Positions 53,581 through 62,787 are shown, counted from the stretch's first letter. The stretch is DNA of 64,000 nt from MGIIb-O5 sp002499325 (GCA_964013425.1 CAXGWC010000003.1:1-64000), one strand, 5' to 3'. The notes: generated by a model from the letters alone, not told the origin. Translations and numbers: made by a program.

Positions 53581-53985
53581 CTATCTCTTCCTAGTCATCT
53601 CACAGCCGAATTTTGCATCTCCTTCGAGAACATCCATCTTAGTGATTTTTACTGATGCCTCAGAAACTTGGAGTGGGATCATTAGCCTGTCCAGTATTAT
53701 TGAGCCTAAGGACTCAAGCAGTGAGAGTCTGCTTCCATTAATTGAATCCTCTACTGATTCCAATAAATATTCATAATTAACTACCTCTGTAATCTTGTCT
53801 GATTTTGGGGGATCTGATCCGGGTATCGATACCTCGATATCAAAACGTAACTTTTGGGGTTGGCCTATCTCATGGTTGTGAATTCCGATATCTACTTCCC
53901 TGAATAGTTCCCTCAGAAAGATCACTGTCCTTCCGGGCCCCTTCTCAACAGTAAAATGACGGGGTCCATCTGAATAGTGGTCCAT
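53581..53985 (-). CDS. folB: Dihydroneopterin aldolase-like protein (FolB)
   Basis: The 134-residue protein from the ATG at 53985 (MDHYSDGPRHF) fits the tunnelling-fold family of FolB. Key parts are VIFLRELFREVDIGIHNHEIGQPQKLRFDIEVSI, the VVNYEYLLESVEDSI helix with the active-site Tyr position, and VKITKMDVLEGDAKFG near the catalytic Lys. FolB splits dihydroneopterin to the hydroxymethyl pterin used for folate. A paralogous pterin enzyme with altered activity cannot be excluded. It starts one base after the FolM-like reductase gene stops, so the two are surely co-expressed. Confidence 0.85.
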   Translation of the reverse strand: MDHYSDGPRHFTVEKGPGRTVIFLRELFREVDIGIHNHEIGQPQKLRFDIEVSIPGSDPPKSDKITEVVNYEYLLESVEDSINGSRLSLLESLGSIILDRLMIPLQVSEASVKITKMDVLEGDAKFGCEMTRKR

Positions 53986-53986
53986 C

Positions 53987-54748
53987 TTATTCCTCCGTCT
54001 CAAAGACGACGTCCCTACTCCTAGATAAGAATCGTTCACCGGAATCTGCATAAATTATCTGACCAGTTACTGACTTGGCCGACATGAGATAAACTACGGC
54101 CTCTGCAATATCTGATGCCGAGGGGCCGGATTGCAATGGGGATTGAGATTGTGCCTTCTCAAAGCCCTGAATTGTTTGCTCTGGACTTGGTAGCGTGTGG
54201 CCGGGAGCCACAGCATTTACCCTAATCGAAGGGGCCAAACCCCTGGCAAGTGTCTCAGTCAATCCGGCCATGGCGAAACGCGAGGCGGTATAAGACAGAT
54301 AATCCGGGTTTGGCTGGGAGATCTTTTGATCCAGGATGTTGACCACCGAACCTACCTTACCTGATGGAAGATTTCGACTAAGCTCTGAGATAAGTAAAGT
54401 GGGCGAAAGGGCGTTGACATGCATGTGTCGATTCCAAGATTCCATTGTAACGTTGGAAATATCATCGAACCTGAATAATGAGGCATTATTTACAACTCCT
54501 GATACTGGACCCAGTTCATGTTTGATTTCTTCGAATAATTTAGCCGGCATGGATTGATCCAATAAGTCTCCAGAAAAACAGGCAGCCTTACCTCCTCTGG
54601 AGTTGATAATGTCTGCTAAATCAGACGCCTCATTTTCCGAAGAATTGTAGTGTATTGCTATAGTGTACCCGGACTCGGAAAGGCTCAAGCAGATCTCTCT
54701 TCCAATCCTCACTGCGCCTCCTGTGACCAATATGACAGGTGCGTCCAT
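53987..54748 (-). CDS. Short-chain dehydrogenase, FolM/pteridine-reductase-like
   Basis: A 253-residue NAD(P)H reductase read from the ATG at 54748 (MDAPVILVTGGAVRIG). The cofactor loop TGGAVRIGRE, VNNAS, and the catalytic Tyr in PDYLSYTASRFAM are visible. The segment LARGLAPSIRVNAVAPGHTLP and the GPSASDIAEAVVYLMSAKSVTGQ ending resemble FolM and pteridine reductase 1, which reduce dihydrobiopterin, dihydromonapterin or dihydrofolate. The usual second catalytic residue of classical SDRs is a Lys four residues after Tyr; here that position is Arg (Y-T-A-S-R), a change also seen in part of this group. It is paired with folB, which supports a pterin substrate. Confidence 0.8.
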   Translation of the reverse strand: MDAPVILVTGGAVRIGREICLSLSESGYTIAIHYNSSENEASDLADIINSRGGKAACFSGDLLDQSMPAKLFEEIKHELGPVSGVVNNASLFRFDDISNVTMESWNRHMHVNALSPTLLISELSRNLPSGKVGSVVNILDQKISQPNPDYLSYTASRFAMAGLTETLARGLAPSIRVNAVAPGHTLPSPEQTIQGFEKAQSQSPLQSGPSASDIAEAVVYLMSAKSVTGQIIYADSGERFLSRSRDVVFETEE

Positions 54749-54777
54749 GGCCTCGGGAAGAGTTTCACTCCTATTAC

Positions 54778-54796
54778 GGGTTGTATTGAACAACCC
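54778..54796. promoter_or_regulatory. Inverted repeat between the FolM-like and lipA genes
   Basis: GGGTTGT-ATTGA-ACAACCC is a perfect 7-bp inverted repeat with a 5-base centre. A second one, CCCC-AAA-GGGG, overlaps its end (54794-54804). Both lie in the 99-base divergent region between the start at 54748 and lipA at 54848; no gene is seen in it. Possible operator or leader hairpin. Confidence 0.45.
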
Positions 54797-54847
54797 CAAA
54801 GGGGTCTATGAGAACGATTAACTCCGTACCTCTATGCGGTACATACG

Positions 54848-55906
54848 ATGGCGACGCGACTACCGACCGTTGACTCATCTCAAATTACTACAAATTCCTG
54901 TTCTGGAACTCCTGTCGAGAGGGCTAAAGATATTGTACCAAGGGAGAGGAAAAGACTTCCGAATTGGTTCAAGACCAGTCTTCCGATTGGAAAGTCCCAG
55001 TCCGTTTACAATAGTACCATGGCTAGTGTCAAGGATAACGACCTGAACACTGTTTGCGTTGAGGCAAGATGCCCCAATATCCATGATTGCTGGGGAAGGG
55101 GAACTGCAACTTTCATGATTGCCGGGGATGTTTGTACAAGGGGTTGTAGATTCTGTGCCGTCAATACTGCGAAAACCCCTCCTCCATTGAACCCTGATGA
55201 GCCAGAAGATCTTGCGACTGCGATTGAGAGCATGGGAATAAATCATGCAGTTATTACCGTTGTCAACAGAGACGACCTGCCCGATGGGGGGGCGAATCAC
55301 TACAGGGAATGTATAATGGCAGTTCACGATAGATGTCCAGATGTAGGAATTGAGTTACTTTGCTCCGACCTCGACGGTAACTTAGAATCTCTAAAAACAC
55401 TGCTGAATGGATTGCCTATTCGTGTTTTTGCTCACAATGTTGAGTGTGTTCCAAGGCTAGACAAGATTGTTAGAGACAGAAGAGCCTCATTTTCACAATC
55501 TTTGGAAATTCTCTCTGAGGCCAAGAATTTGCGTCCAGATCTGAAGACTAAGACCAGTATCATGGTGGGCATAGGAGAGACTGACTCTGAGGTGATTGAA
55601 GCGATGGAGATGATTAGATCCTCGGAAGTTGATATGATTACTCTAGGTCAGTATCTCCAACCTGGTGAGCGTCATTTGCCCGTCGATAGATTCCCTGAGC
55701 CATCTCAATTCGCTGATTGGGACAAGGAAGCTAGAGAGATGGGGTTCTCTGCCGTTGCCAGTGGCCCCCTAGTGAGGTCTAGCTATCGCGCTGGACTTCT
55801 TTGGGAGGAGGCCATGGGCTTGGAGCCAATAGTTACCAGAGAGTCAACTGGTTCAGCGGTTAGTCACCTTACGTTTTCACGGGCTGAAGGAGGCCAAAAG
55901 ATATGA
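54848..55906 (+). CDS. lipA: Lipoyl synthase
   Basis: LipA is a radical SAM enzyme that inserts two sulfurs into protein-bound octanoyl groups. All six cluster cysteines are present: the auxiliary cluster set at 70, 75 and 81 (CVEARCPNIHDCW) and the SAM cluster set at 96, 100 and 103 (CTRGCRFC). The C-terminal RSSYRAG supplies the conserved Ser that binds the auxiliary cluster. The 352-residue length is usual. Starting at the ATG at 54848, it leads a plus-strand run with the 2-oxoacid dehydrogenase genes it serves and lipB, and is divergent from the FolM-like gene. Confidence 0.97.
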   Translation: MATRLPTVDSSQITTNSCSGTPVERAKDIVPRERKRLPNWFKTSLPIGKSQSVYNSTMASVKDNDLNTVCVEARCPNIHDCWGRGTATFMIAGDVCTRGCRFCAVNTAKTPPPLNPDEPEDLATAIESMGINHAVITVVNRDDLPDGGANHYRECIMAVHDRCPDVGIELLCSDLDGNLESLKTLLNGLPIRVFAHNVECVPRLDKIVRDRRASFSQSLEILSEAKNLRPDLKTKTSIMVGIGETDSEVIEAMEMIRSSEVDMITLGQYLQPGERHLPVDRFPEPSQFADWDKEAREMGFSAVASGPLVRSSYRAGLLWEEAMGLEPIVTRESTGSAVSHLTFSRAEGGQKI

Positions 55907-55928
55907 GTGTTGAAAGGGTGTATGAACC

Positions 55929-57170
55929 ATGAGCGGGGGAAACGGGGCGGACCCACTTCACGTTCCCGATGCACCACATAGGCCAGGGGATGAAGCTGGT
56001 TTCGTTGAATGGCCATGGTCCCCAGGGGATTTGGAAAAGCCAAACATAGATTGTGATGCTCCTGAAACTACCTCACTCGCAGAGGGGCTAGTGAGGGTTC
56101 TTGGCGATGATAATAAGGCCTCAGGGAATTGGGATCCAAAGCTCTCCGTAGAAGAGATGATATCGGGACTTGAGCATATGATGAGGCTTCGAATATTCGA
56201 TGACAGAATGATGAAAATGCAGAGAACTGGTAAGCTCTCATTTTACATGCGATCTTACGGAGAGGAGGCGGTTGCTATTGCTCAGACAATGGCCCTTAAA
56301 GAACAAGACTGGCTATTCCCAACTTACAGACAGCCAGGTGCACAATTCGTCAGAGGAAGGGACATGATTAGTATGATTTGCCATTGCATTGGTAACGAAA
56401 TGGATAATGTCAAAGGTAGACAAATGCCTGTTCACTATACTTACAGGGACGGACGATTCATTTCTGTTTCAAGTCCTGTTGGGACACAGTTTAGCCAGGC
56501 CGTTGGAGTAGCTTTGGCTTCTGATTACAAGGGACTTGACGAAGTCACGATTACATGGATTGGCGATGGCGCTAGTGCGGAGGGGGACTATCATTACGCG
56601 TTGAATTTTGCCAGTATCTTTCAAGCACCAGTGATACTGAACGTTGTTAACAATCAATGGGCAATCTCCACACACAAAAATTTCGCAAGTAAAAATGGTA
56701 ATTTTGCTGTCAGGGGACTGCCACATGGAATTCCCAGTATACGTGTTGACGGGAATGATTTCTTGGCCCTTTATTCTGTTACTGCTTGGGCTAGAGAAAG
56801 AGCATCTGTAGGACTAGGGCCTACTCACATAGAAGTCTTGACATATCGCGCAGGAGCCCATAGCAGTAGCGATGATCCATCCAGATATAGGCCGTCCGAT
56901 GTCCACTCACTTTGGCCTGGAGGGGATCCCATATATCGCCTTAGAGACCATCTCAAAGAGATAGGAGTATGGTCAGACGAAGAACATCGAAAGCTATCCG
57001 AAAAAATAGACTCAGAGGTGATGGCGGCATACAAAGAAGCTGTCAAATTTGGAGATTTAGCTAATGGCCCGTATCCATCATCTGACGCGATTTTCACAGA
57101 AGTTTATGAGAACCCTCCCTGGCATCTAAAAGAACAGTGGGATGAAATGAAGAAATGGAGGGATTCATGA
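55929..57170 (+). CDS. bkdA1: Branched-chain 2-oxoacid dehydrogenase E1 alpha subunit
   Basis: This 413-residue subunit binds thiamine diphosphate and, with E1beta, decarboxylates 2-oxo acids. The ThDP motif runs from GDGASAEGDYHYALNFAS (GDG at 212-214) to NNQWAIS (residues 241-247). The phosphorylation-loop region YRAGAHSSSDDPSRYR and an N-terminal extension of about 70 residues place it nearer branched-chain (2-oxoisovalerate) than pyruvate dehydrogenases. That specificity is inferred, not proven. The ATG at 55929 is 22 bases after lipA. Its stop overlaps the start of the beta gene by 3 bases (ATGATG). Confidence 0.92.
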   Translation: MSGGNGADPLHVPDAPHRPGDEAGFVEWPWSPGDLEKPNIDCDAPETTSLAEGLVRVLGDDNKASGNWDPKLSVEEMISGLEHMMRLRIFDDRMMKMQRTGKLSFYMRSYGEEAVAIAQTMALKEQDWLFPTYRQPGAQFVRGRDMISMICHCIGNEMDNVKGRQMPVHYTYRDGRFISVSSPVGTQFSQAVGVALASDYKGLDEVTITWIGDGASAEGDYHYALNFASIFQAPVILNVVNNQWAISTHKNFASKNGNFAVRGLPHGIPSIRVDGNDFLALYSVTAWARERASVGLGPTHIEVLTYRAGAHSSSDDPSRYRPSDVHSLWPGGDPIYRLRDHLKEIGVWSDEEHRKLSEKIDSEVMAAYKEAVKFGDLANGPYPSSDAIFTEVYENPPWHLKEQWDEMKKWRDS

Positions 57171-58180
57171 TGCCTAACATGAATATGGTAGAATCAGTAA
57201 ATAATGCCTTGGACACAATGCTCTCAAAGGATAACGATGTCATAATGTTCGGTGAAGATATTGGATACTTTGGCGGTGTTTTCAGAACCTGTGATGGCCT
57301 GCAAGAGAAGCACGGAAAACATAGGGTATTTGATTCTCCACTTTCAGAGGGAGGAATTGCGGCTACAGCTTTCGGGATGGGGATTAATGGACTCAGGCCT
57401 GTTGTTGAGATTCAATTCGCTGACTATATATTCCCTGCTTACGATCAGATAGTTAACGAGATGGCCAAGGTCAGACATCGTTCTGGGGGAGAGTTCTGGT
57501 GTCCTGTAACCATAAGGACCCCTGCAGGAGGTGGAATCAGAGGTGGCCACCATCACTCACAATCACCTGAGGCACAGTTTACTCACACGCCAGGACTCAA
57601 AGTTGTTTATTGCTCAACCCCTTACAATGCCAAGGGGCTGTTGATAAGCGCCATAGAGGATAATGATCCAGTTATTTTCTTCGAGCCCAAGAGATGCTAC
57701 AGAGGACCTTTCTATGGGGATCCACACAATGTCCCGACTTGGGCCGGGCATCCAGAGGCAGAGGTTCCTGAATCCCATTATTCGATTCCCCTGGGCGAGG
57801 CTCGATTGGCTATGGAGGGTGACAGGTGTACGGTAATCTCTTGGGGTGCGATGGTTCATGTTTGCGAGCAGGCAATCAGGGATAGTGGGATATCTTGCGA
57901 TCTAATTGATCTCCAAACTCTGGTCCCATGGGATAGAGAAGCTGTAGTCTCATCGATTCAAAAGACTGGTAGGTGCGTAATCGTTCATGAGGCTCCAAAA
58001 ACTAGTGGATTCGGAGCTGAAATGGCTGCTTCTATCCAGGAGCGGTGCTTTTGGAGTCTTGAATCCCCCATAGAGAGGGTGACTGGATGGGACACTCCTT
58101 TTCCCCATACTACTGAATGGGATTACATGCCCGGTCCAGGCAGAGTGGCCGCGGCGATAGCGAAAACACAGGAGGATTAA
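57167..58180 (+). CDS. bkdA2: Branched-chain 2-oxoacid dehydrogenase E1 beta subunit
   Basis: The 337-residue subunit starts at the ATG at 57167 (MMPNMNMVES), overlapping the E1alpha stop. It has the transketolase-like features MFGEDIGYFGGVFR, SEGGIAATAFGMGINGLRPVVEIQFADYIFPA and TPAGGGIRGGHHHSQSPEA, which holds the His pair facing the active site. DLQTLVPWDREAV and VHEAPKTSGFGAE mark the C-terminal domain that binds E2. It works only with E1alpha, as a heterotetramer. E2 begins one base after its stop. Confidence 0.94.
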   Translation: MMPNMNMVESVNNALDTMLSKDNDVIMFGEDIGYFGGVFRTCDGLQEKHGKHRVFDSPLSEGGIAATAFGMGINGLRPVVEIQFADYIFPAYDQIVNEMAKVRHRSGGEFWCPVTIRTPAGGGIRGGHHHSQSPEAQFTHTPGLKVVYCSTPYNAKGLLISAIEDNDPVIFFEPKRCYRGPFYGDPHNVPTWAGHPEAEVPESHYSIPLGEARLAMEGDRCTVISWGAMVHVCEQAIRDSGISCDLIDLQTLVPWDREAVVSSIQKTGRCVIVHEAPKTSGFGAEMAASIQERCFWSLESPIERVTGWDTPFPHTTEWDYMPGPGRVAAAIAKTQED

Positions 58181-58181
58181 C

Positions 58182-59468
58182 ATGGCGAAATATGATTTCA
58201 AGCTACCCGACATAGGAGAAGGAGTCGTGGAGGGTGAAGTAGTCACTTGGCACGTATCCGTAGGGGATTCAGTTTCTGAGGATGACCCCATTGTTGATGT
58301 CATGACTGATAAGGCCACTGTAACTATTCCGTCCCCGACAGATGGCACTGTTCTGTCCCTCAATGGAGAGGTAGGAGACATGATTGCTGTTGGTTCCGTG
58401 CTGATAGAGTTCGATACCGACGGAACTGTTTCCGAAACCCCCAATGATGCTGAAGAGCCAGAAGTAGTTGAAGAAGAGGAGCCGGAAGAAGAAAAGAAGC
58501 CGCCCACGAAAGTCGAAAAGAAAGCAGAGGTAAAAGCTCCTGAAATTTCGAAGCCGATTGAACGGCCGGCTCCCGAAATACCTGTGTCTAGTTCCAAAAC
58601 AGTGCTAGCCAGCCCGGCTGTCAGAAGAAGAGCCAGAGAATCGGGAATAGATCTTTCATCATTGAACGGCAGTGGCCCAGCTGGAAGAATTAGACATGCG
58701 GACATAGATGCCTTCGTTGCGGGAGGAGGAGCCATAATGGGAGCTCCACCTGTGGCATACTCTACGAAGAGGAACGGCATTAGTGAGGTCAAAATTGTTG
58801 GTCTCAGGAGGAAGATTTCCGAGCAGATGGTCAAGAGTGCGTTTTCAATACCTCATTTCTCATATTTTGAGGAGGTTGACGTTACGGAGCTTGAAGCATT
58901 GAGGCAGGCACTGAATGCTAGTCGTGGCGAGGATCAGCCGAAACTTACGTACTTGCCTTTCATTATGCTAGCCCTAGCTAAGATTATGCCAGAACATCCT
59001 GAATGTAATGGATACTTCTATGATGAAGAGGGAGTAGTCCATCGTCATGAGGCCGTAAACTTGGGAATAGCCACACAGACAGATAGAGGACTGTACGTTC
59101 CAGTAGTCAAGAATGTCGAGGCCATGGACGTCTGGCAGGCGGCAAGCGACCTGATCCGTGTTTCGGGAGCTGCGAGAACGGGGACAGCTAGTCTCGATGA
59201 CCTAACAGGTTCCACTTTCACAATTACCAGTCTTGGAAGAGAAGGGGGGCTTGGTGCGACACCAATAATTAATCATCCAGAGATGGCCATATTGGGGGTG
59301 CACAAAGCCAGAGATATGCCAGTTGTCAGAAGCGGAAATATCGAAGTCAGGAGAATCATGAATCTCTCCAGCTCATTCGATCATAGAGTGATCGATGGAG
59401 CAAATGGAGCTAGCCTTATTCAGCATCTGAAAAGAATGCTAGAGTATCCTGCTATGATATTCATGTGA
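58182..59468 (+). CDS. bkdB: Dihydrolipoamide acyltransferase (E2)
   Basis: The 428-residue core subunit of the complex. It has one lipoyl domain with the lipoylated Lys at about 44 (VMTDKATVTIP), a flexible Glu/Lys/Pro linker (about 90-140), an E3-binding domain (about 143-180, ASPAVRRRARESGIDL) and the acyltransferase domain ending in SFDHRVIDG, with His at about 401 and Asp at 405. One lipoyl domain is typical of branched-chain E2. A Shine-Dalgarno AGGAGGAT precedes the ATG at 58182. The lipA and lipB genes flanking this operon provide its lipoyl group. Confidence 0.96.
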   Translation: MAKYDFKLPDIGEGVVEGEVVTWHVSVGDSVSEDDPIVDVMTDKATVTIPSPTDGTVLSLNGEVGDMIAVGSVLIEFDTDGTVSETPNDAEEPEVVEEEEPEEEKKPPTKVEKKAEVKAPEISKPIERPAPEIPVSSSKTVLASPAVRRRARESGIDLSSLNGSGPAGRIRHADIDAFVAGGGAIMGAPPVAYSTKRNGISEVKIVGLRRKISEQMVKSAFSIPHFSYFEEVDVTELEALRQALNASRGEDQPKLTYLPFIMLALAKIMPEHPECNGYFYDEEGVVHRHEAVNLGIATQTDRGLYVPVVKNVEAMDVWQAASDLIRVSGAARTGTASLDDLTGSTFTITSLGREGGLGATPIINHPEMAILGVHKARDMPVVRSGNIEVRRIMNLSSSFDHRVIDGANGASLIQHLKRMLEYPAMIFM

Positions 59469-59477
59469 GGTGACATG

Positions 59478-60914
59478 ATGACTGAAATTAGAAAATGTCA
59501 AGTCTTGATTATTGGCGCAGGACCTGGTGGTTATGTAGCTGGGATTAGGGCCGGTCAGCTCGGCCTTGATACCATTGTCGTAGAAGGAGATAAATCAGGG
59601 GGGACCTGTCTAATCAGAGGTTGCATTCCTAGTAAGGCCATGATACATGCGGCTGAAAGATTTGAGTCACTTTCGAAGCATAGTTCCGAGAATGGACATA
59701 TGGGCATCACGATATCATCTGAACCAGTGCTGGATATGCCATCACTCATCTCTTGGAAGGATTCAATTGTAGAGCGTTTGAATAAAGGTGTGGAATCTCT
59801 GTTGAAGGGAGCTGGTGTAGATTTAGTAAGGGGATGGGCGACTTTCACCGGCCCTAAGAGGTGTACTGTAAAAACATCAGAAGGCGATATAGAAATTGAG
59901 GCTGAGAACGTAATTATAGCAACTGGATCTAGTCACATAGACCTTCCCTTCATGCCTTGTGATGAGGAGTTCATACTCTCCTCAACAGGAGCTCTTGAGT
60001 TAGATTCCTTACCCTCAAAGGTTGCCATAGTTGGAGGTGGTTATATTGGGTTAGAGCTCGGGTGCGCACTTTCTAAATTAGGCTCAGAGGTAACGGTAAT
60101 TGAGGGGATGGACTGTGTATTAGGAATATTCGACAAGGAGCTCCGAAGGCCTCTGGAGATATGGCTGAAGAAGCATGGAGTCTCTATCCATACTAACTCT
60201 CTGGCAAAGAGTGCCGAGGTTAAGGGGAGAGGCGCCTCAAAGAAAGTCGAGCTCTCTTTCGAAAAGGATGGTGAGCTTCAATCGATTAAGGTTGACAAGG
60301 TATTGGTAACTGTTGGAAGGAAGCCAAATACCAAGGATTGGGGATTAGAGACTATGGGAGTAAGAATGGATCACTCCGGACGATTCATCAGAATTGACAG
60401 ACAATGCAGGACAAATGTCCCCGGTGTTTTCGCAATCGGTGACGTTTCTGGAGAGCCAATGCTGGCACACAAGGCTAGTTCGCAGGGGGAGATGGTAGCT
60501 GAGATTATTTCAGGATTAAACCGGGAGTTTGACAAGATTGCTATCCCTGCCATCGTTTTCACTGAACCTGAGATAGTTTCTGTGGGTCTGATGCCTGATG
60601 AAGCTAAAGAGAGAGGCGAGGAGATAATTGTTGGGAAGTTTCCACTAGCCGCAAACGGTAGAGCTCTTACTCTTGAAGCAGAGAAAACAGGCGGATTTAT
60701 CAGAGTTGTAGCTCGAGATTCTGACCATGTCATACTAGGAATACAGGCAGTAGGCAGTCATGTAGCTGAACTCCACGGAGAGTTTGTACTAGCTCTGGAG
60801 ATGGGCGCACTCTTGGAGGATATTGCCGATACAGTGCACGCTCATCCGACCATGACAGAGGCGTTCCACGAAAGCGTTCTGAAATCTCTGGGACACGCTA
60901 TCCATTCAGCATGA
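59478..60914 (+). CDS. lpdA: Dihydrolipoamide dehydrogenase (E3)
   Basis: A 478-residue flavoprotein that reoxidises the dihydrolipoyl arm with NAD+. FAD-binding GAGPGGYVAGIRAGQLG, redox pair in GGTCLIRGCIPSKA (Cys44 and Cys49), NAD-binding GGGYIGLELG, the second FAD motif FAIGDVSGEP and the C-terminal HAHPTMTEAFHE with the catalytic His-Glu are all present. ATG at 59478 is 4 bases after the Shine-Dalgarno GAGGTGA; ATG at 59475 is only 1 base after, so I prefer the former. It lies 9 bases after E2 and 9 before lipB. Confidence 0.96.
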   Translation: MTEIRKCQVLIIGAGPGGYVAGIRAGQLGLDTIVVEGDKSGGTCLIRGCIPSKAMIHAAERFESLSKHSSENGHMGITISSEPVLDMPSLISWKDSIVERLNKGVESLLKGAGVDLVRGWATFTGPKRCTVKTSEGDIEIEAENVIIATGSSHIDLPFMPCDEEFILSSTGALELDSLPSKVAIVGGGYIGLELGCALSKLGSEVTVIEGMDCVLGIFDKELRRPLEIWLKKHGVSIHTNSLAKSAEVKGRGASKKVELSFEKDGELQSIKVDKVLVTVGRKPNTKDWGLETMGVRMDHSGRFIRIDRQCRTNVPGVFAIGDVSGEPMLAHKASSQGEMVAEIISGLNREFDKIAIPAIVFTEPEIVSVGLMPDEAKERGEEIIVGKFPLAANGRALTLEAEKTGGFIRVVARDSDHVILGIQAVGSHVAELHGEFVLALEMGALLEDIADTVHAHPTMTEAFHESVLKSLGHAIHSA

Positions 60915-60923
60915 GGTGGATTC

Positions 60924-61592
60924 TTGTCGGAGATAAAAATACTCCATCTCGGAGTGGAGGAGTATTCTACAGTTTTTGAGAAGATGAAAAAATTACAAGA
61001 AAGAAGAATCGAGGATGAAATAACGGATACTCTGATTTTCGTTATTCATCCAGAGGTTGTCACCTTGGGTCCAAAGGCAGTAAGGGATGGAGTGGAGATT
61101 GAAGATTACCAGATATTTGAGACAGATAGAGGAGGGGGGGCAACATGGCATGGGCCTGGACAACTAGTTGTCTATCCAATAATTAAATGGGAAGGAGAGT
61201 TCCAAAGTGTCAGAGCAGTGATATCCCTATTGGAGGATTGGGCAATATCGGCTTTCGAAGTATGTGGCATTGAGTCCTACAAAGATAAAGCGATGCAAGG
61301 AGTATGGGTCGATGGACACAAAATTTGTTCCATTGGGCTTTCTTTCTTTAAGTGGGTGAGTAGGCATGGTATGTCAATTAATGTGAATACACCGGGTTCC
61401 AGACTGGAGAGGGTCTCTGGATGTGGCATGCAGGAAGGAACCCATACTTGTCTACACAAGCTCGGATATTGTTTCGATAAGGAAGGGGATAAGATTGATG
61501 TCAAAAGAATTGAGGATGCATTTTTTGAGACATGTGAGAAAATCCTAGGCAGGGTTCCTAGTTATTGTACGAGCGAGGACATGAGGACTTAG
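60924..61592 (+). CDS. lipB: Octanoyl-(lipoyl carrier) protein transferase
   Basis: LipB moves the octanoyl group from acyl carrier protein to the E2 lipoyl domain, before LipA adds sulfur. The 222-residue protein has RGGGATWHGPGQLVVYPI, the catalytic Lys in GHKICSIG and the active-site Cys in SGCGMQEG. A TTG start at 60924 is supported by GAGGTGGAT 5 bases upstream. Archaea often use LplA-type ligases; this is the bacterial LipB route. An acyl carrier donor in this organism is not identified here. The class V aminotransferase gene follows after one base. Confidence 0.94.
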   Translation: MSEIKILHLGVEEYSTVFEKMKKLQERRIEDEITDTLIFVIHPEVVTLGPKAVRDGVEIEDYQIFETDRGGGATWHGPGQLVVYPIIKWEGEFQSVRAVISLLEDWAISAFEVCGIESYKDKAMQGVWVDGHKICSIGLSFFKWVSRHGMSINVNTPGSRLERVSGCGMQEGTHTCLHKLGYCFDKEGDKIDVKRIEDAFFETCEKILGRVPSYCTSEDMRT

Positions 61593-61593
61593 A

Positions 61594-62787
61594 ATGATTC
61601 CAGAGAAAGGCCCACTTGCTAGACTATGGGGATTAGAACCCAATACAGTCTTCCTAAACCATGGATCATTCGGTGCATCTCCCATTGCTGTTCGTGAAGA
61701 ACAGGATAGAATCAGAAATGAAATGGAGGAAGACCCGGTATATTTTGTAGAGAGGAAAATGAAAAATCTATGGGAAGAGTCTATTTTTGAGCTATCCAGA
61801 TTCCTAAATGCGGATCCGGAAGGTATGGTCTTCGTTACCAATGCGACAATGGGAGTAAATACTGTACTCAGATCTCTAAAACTTTCACCGGGAGATGAAA
61901 TTATTGTTCCGGATCATGCATATCAGGCTTGTAAGAATGCGATTGATTTCGTCACCGGGAGATCTGGAGCGAGGACAGTAATTGTGCGGATTCCTTTCCG
62001 GGTGGTCGATGAATCCGAAATCGTTGAGCCAATTTTGTCTGCAGTAACCAGCAGAACCGTATTAGCAATGATAGATACTGTTTCTAGCCCTACGGGCGTG
62101 AGAATGCCATTTGAGAGCCTAGTGTATCAACTACAAAACAGGGGTGTCGATGTCCTAGTTGATGCTGCTCATGGACCTGGAATTGTTCCTCTCGATATCA
62201 GTAAGTTGAATCCGGCTTACATAACTGGAAATTGCCACAAGTGGTTATGTACCCCGAAGGGCTCAGCTTTTCTGCATATTAGGGAAGACAAGCGGATGAA
62301 AATTAGGCCACTTAACATAGGTCATGGCTATTCAAGTGATTTACCCGTAGCAGAGAAATTCCGTTTTGAATTTGACTGGTCGGGTACACGGGACCCTAGT
62401 CCCTGGCTGTGTATTCCATTCTCTATTGGGTACTTGGGAAGTCAGATCAGAGGAGGTTGGGAGGGGATAATGACGAAGAACAAGAAGATGATACTTCAAG
62501 GTAGAGAGCTTCTATGCGACGCCCTGGGGACCACACCCCCGACACCAGATTACATGATTTCTTCGATGTCATCAGTTGAGTTCCCATGGGAGGGTGAAGT
62601 CCTCCCCCCTCCACAGGATGGTGAACCCACCCATAACTTACTTTATGATGAATACAGGATTCAAGTACCGGTGATTTCATGGCCTGTTCATAGTACCAAA
62701 TACATCAGGATCTCAGCTCATATTTACAACACTAAGGAGGAGTATGAATATCTCTCAGAATCGCTAAAATCAATATTAGGGAGTTAG
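61594..62787 (+). CDS. Class V aminotransferase-fold enzyme, isopenicillin-N-epimerase-like
   Basis: A 397-residue PLP enzyme of the CefD/NifS fold. The start FLNHGSFGASP, the central VDAAHGPGIVPLD with the cofactor Asp, and NCHKWLCTPKG with the Schiff-base Lys at residue 216 are characteristic of the isopenicillin N epimerase-like group, which also includes desulfurases and cysteine-lyase-like enzymes. There is no obvious catalytic Cys loop as in NifS/IscS, so sulfur donation to LipA is not supported although the location next to lipB invites it. True substrate unknown. ATG at 61594. Confidence 0.85.
   Translation: MIPEKGPLARLWGLEPNTVFLNHGSFGASPIAVREEQDRIRNEMEEDPVYFVERKMKNLWEESIFELSRFLNADPEGMVFVTNATMGVNTVLRSLKLSPGDEIIVPDHAYQACKNAIDFVTGRSGARTVIVRIPFRVVDESEIVEPILSAVTSRTVLAMIDTVSSPTGVRMPFESLVYQLQNRGVDVLVDAAHGPGIVPLDISKLNPAYITGNCHKWLCTPKGSAFLHIREDKRMKIRPLNIGHGYSSDLPVAEKFRFEFDWSGTRDPSPWLCIPFSIGYLGSQIRGGWEGIMTKNKKMILQGRELLCDALGTTPPTPDYMISSMSSVEFPWEGEVLPPPQDGEPTHNLLYDEYRIQVPVISWPVHSTKYIRISAHIYNTKEEYEYLSESLKSILGS

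Noticed and set aside
61594..62787. Cysteine desulfurase for LipA
   Set aside because: The fold is right but the mobile-loop catalytic Cys of NifS/IscS/SufS is not visible; kept as epimerase-like of unknown substrate.
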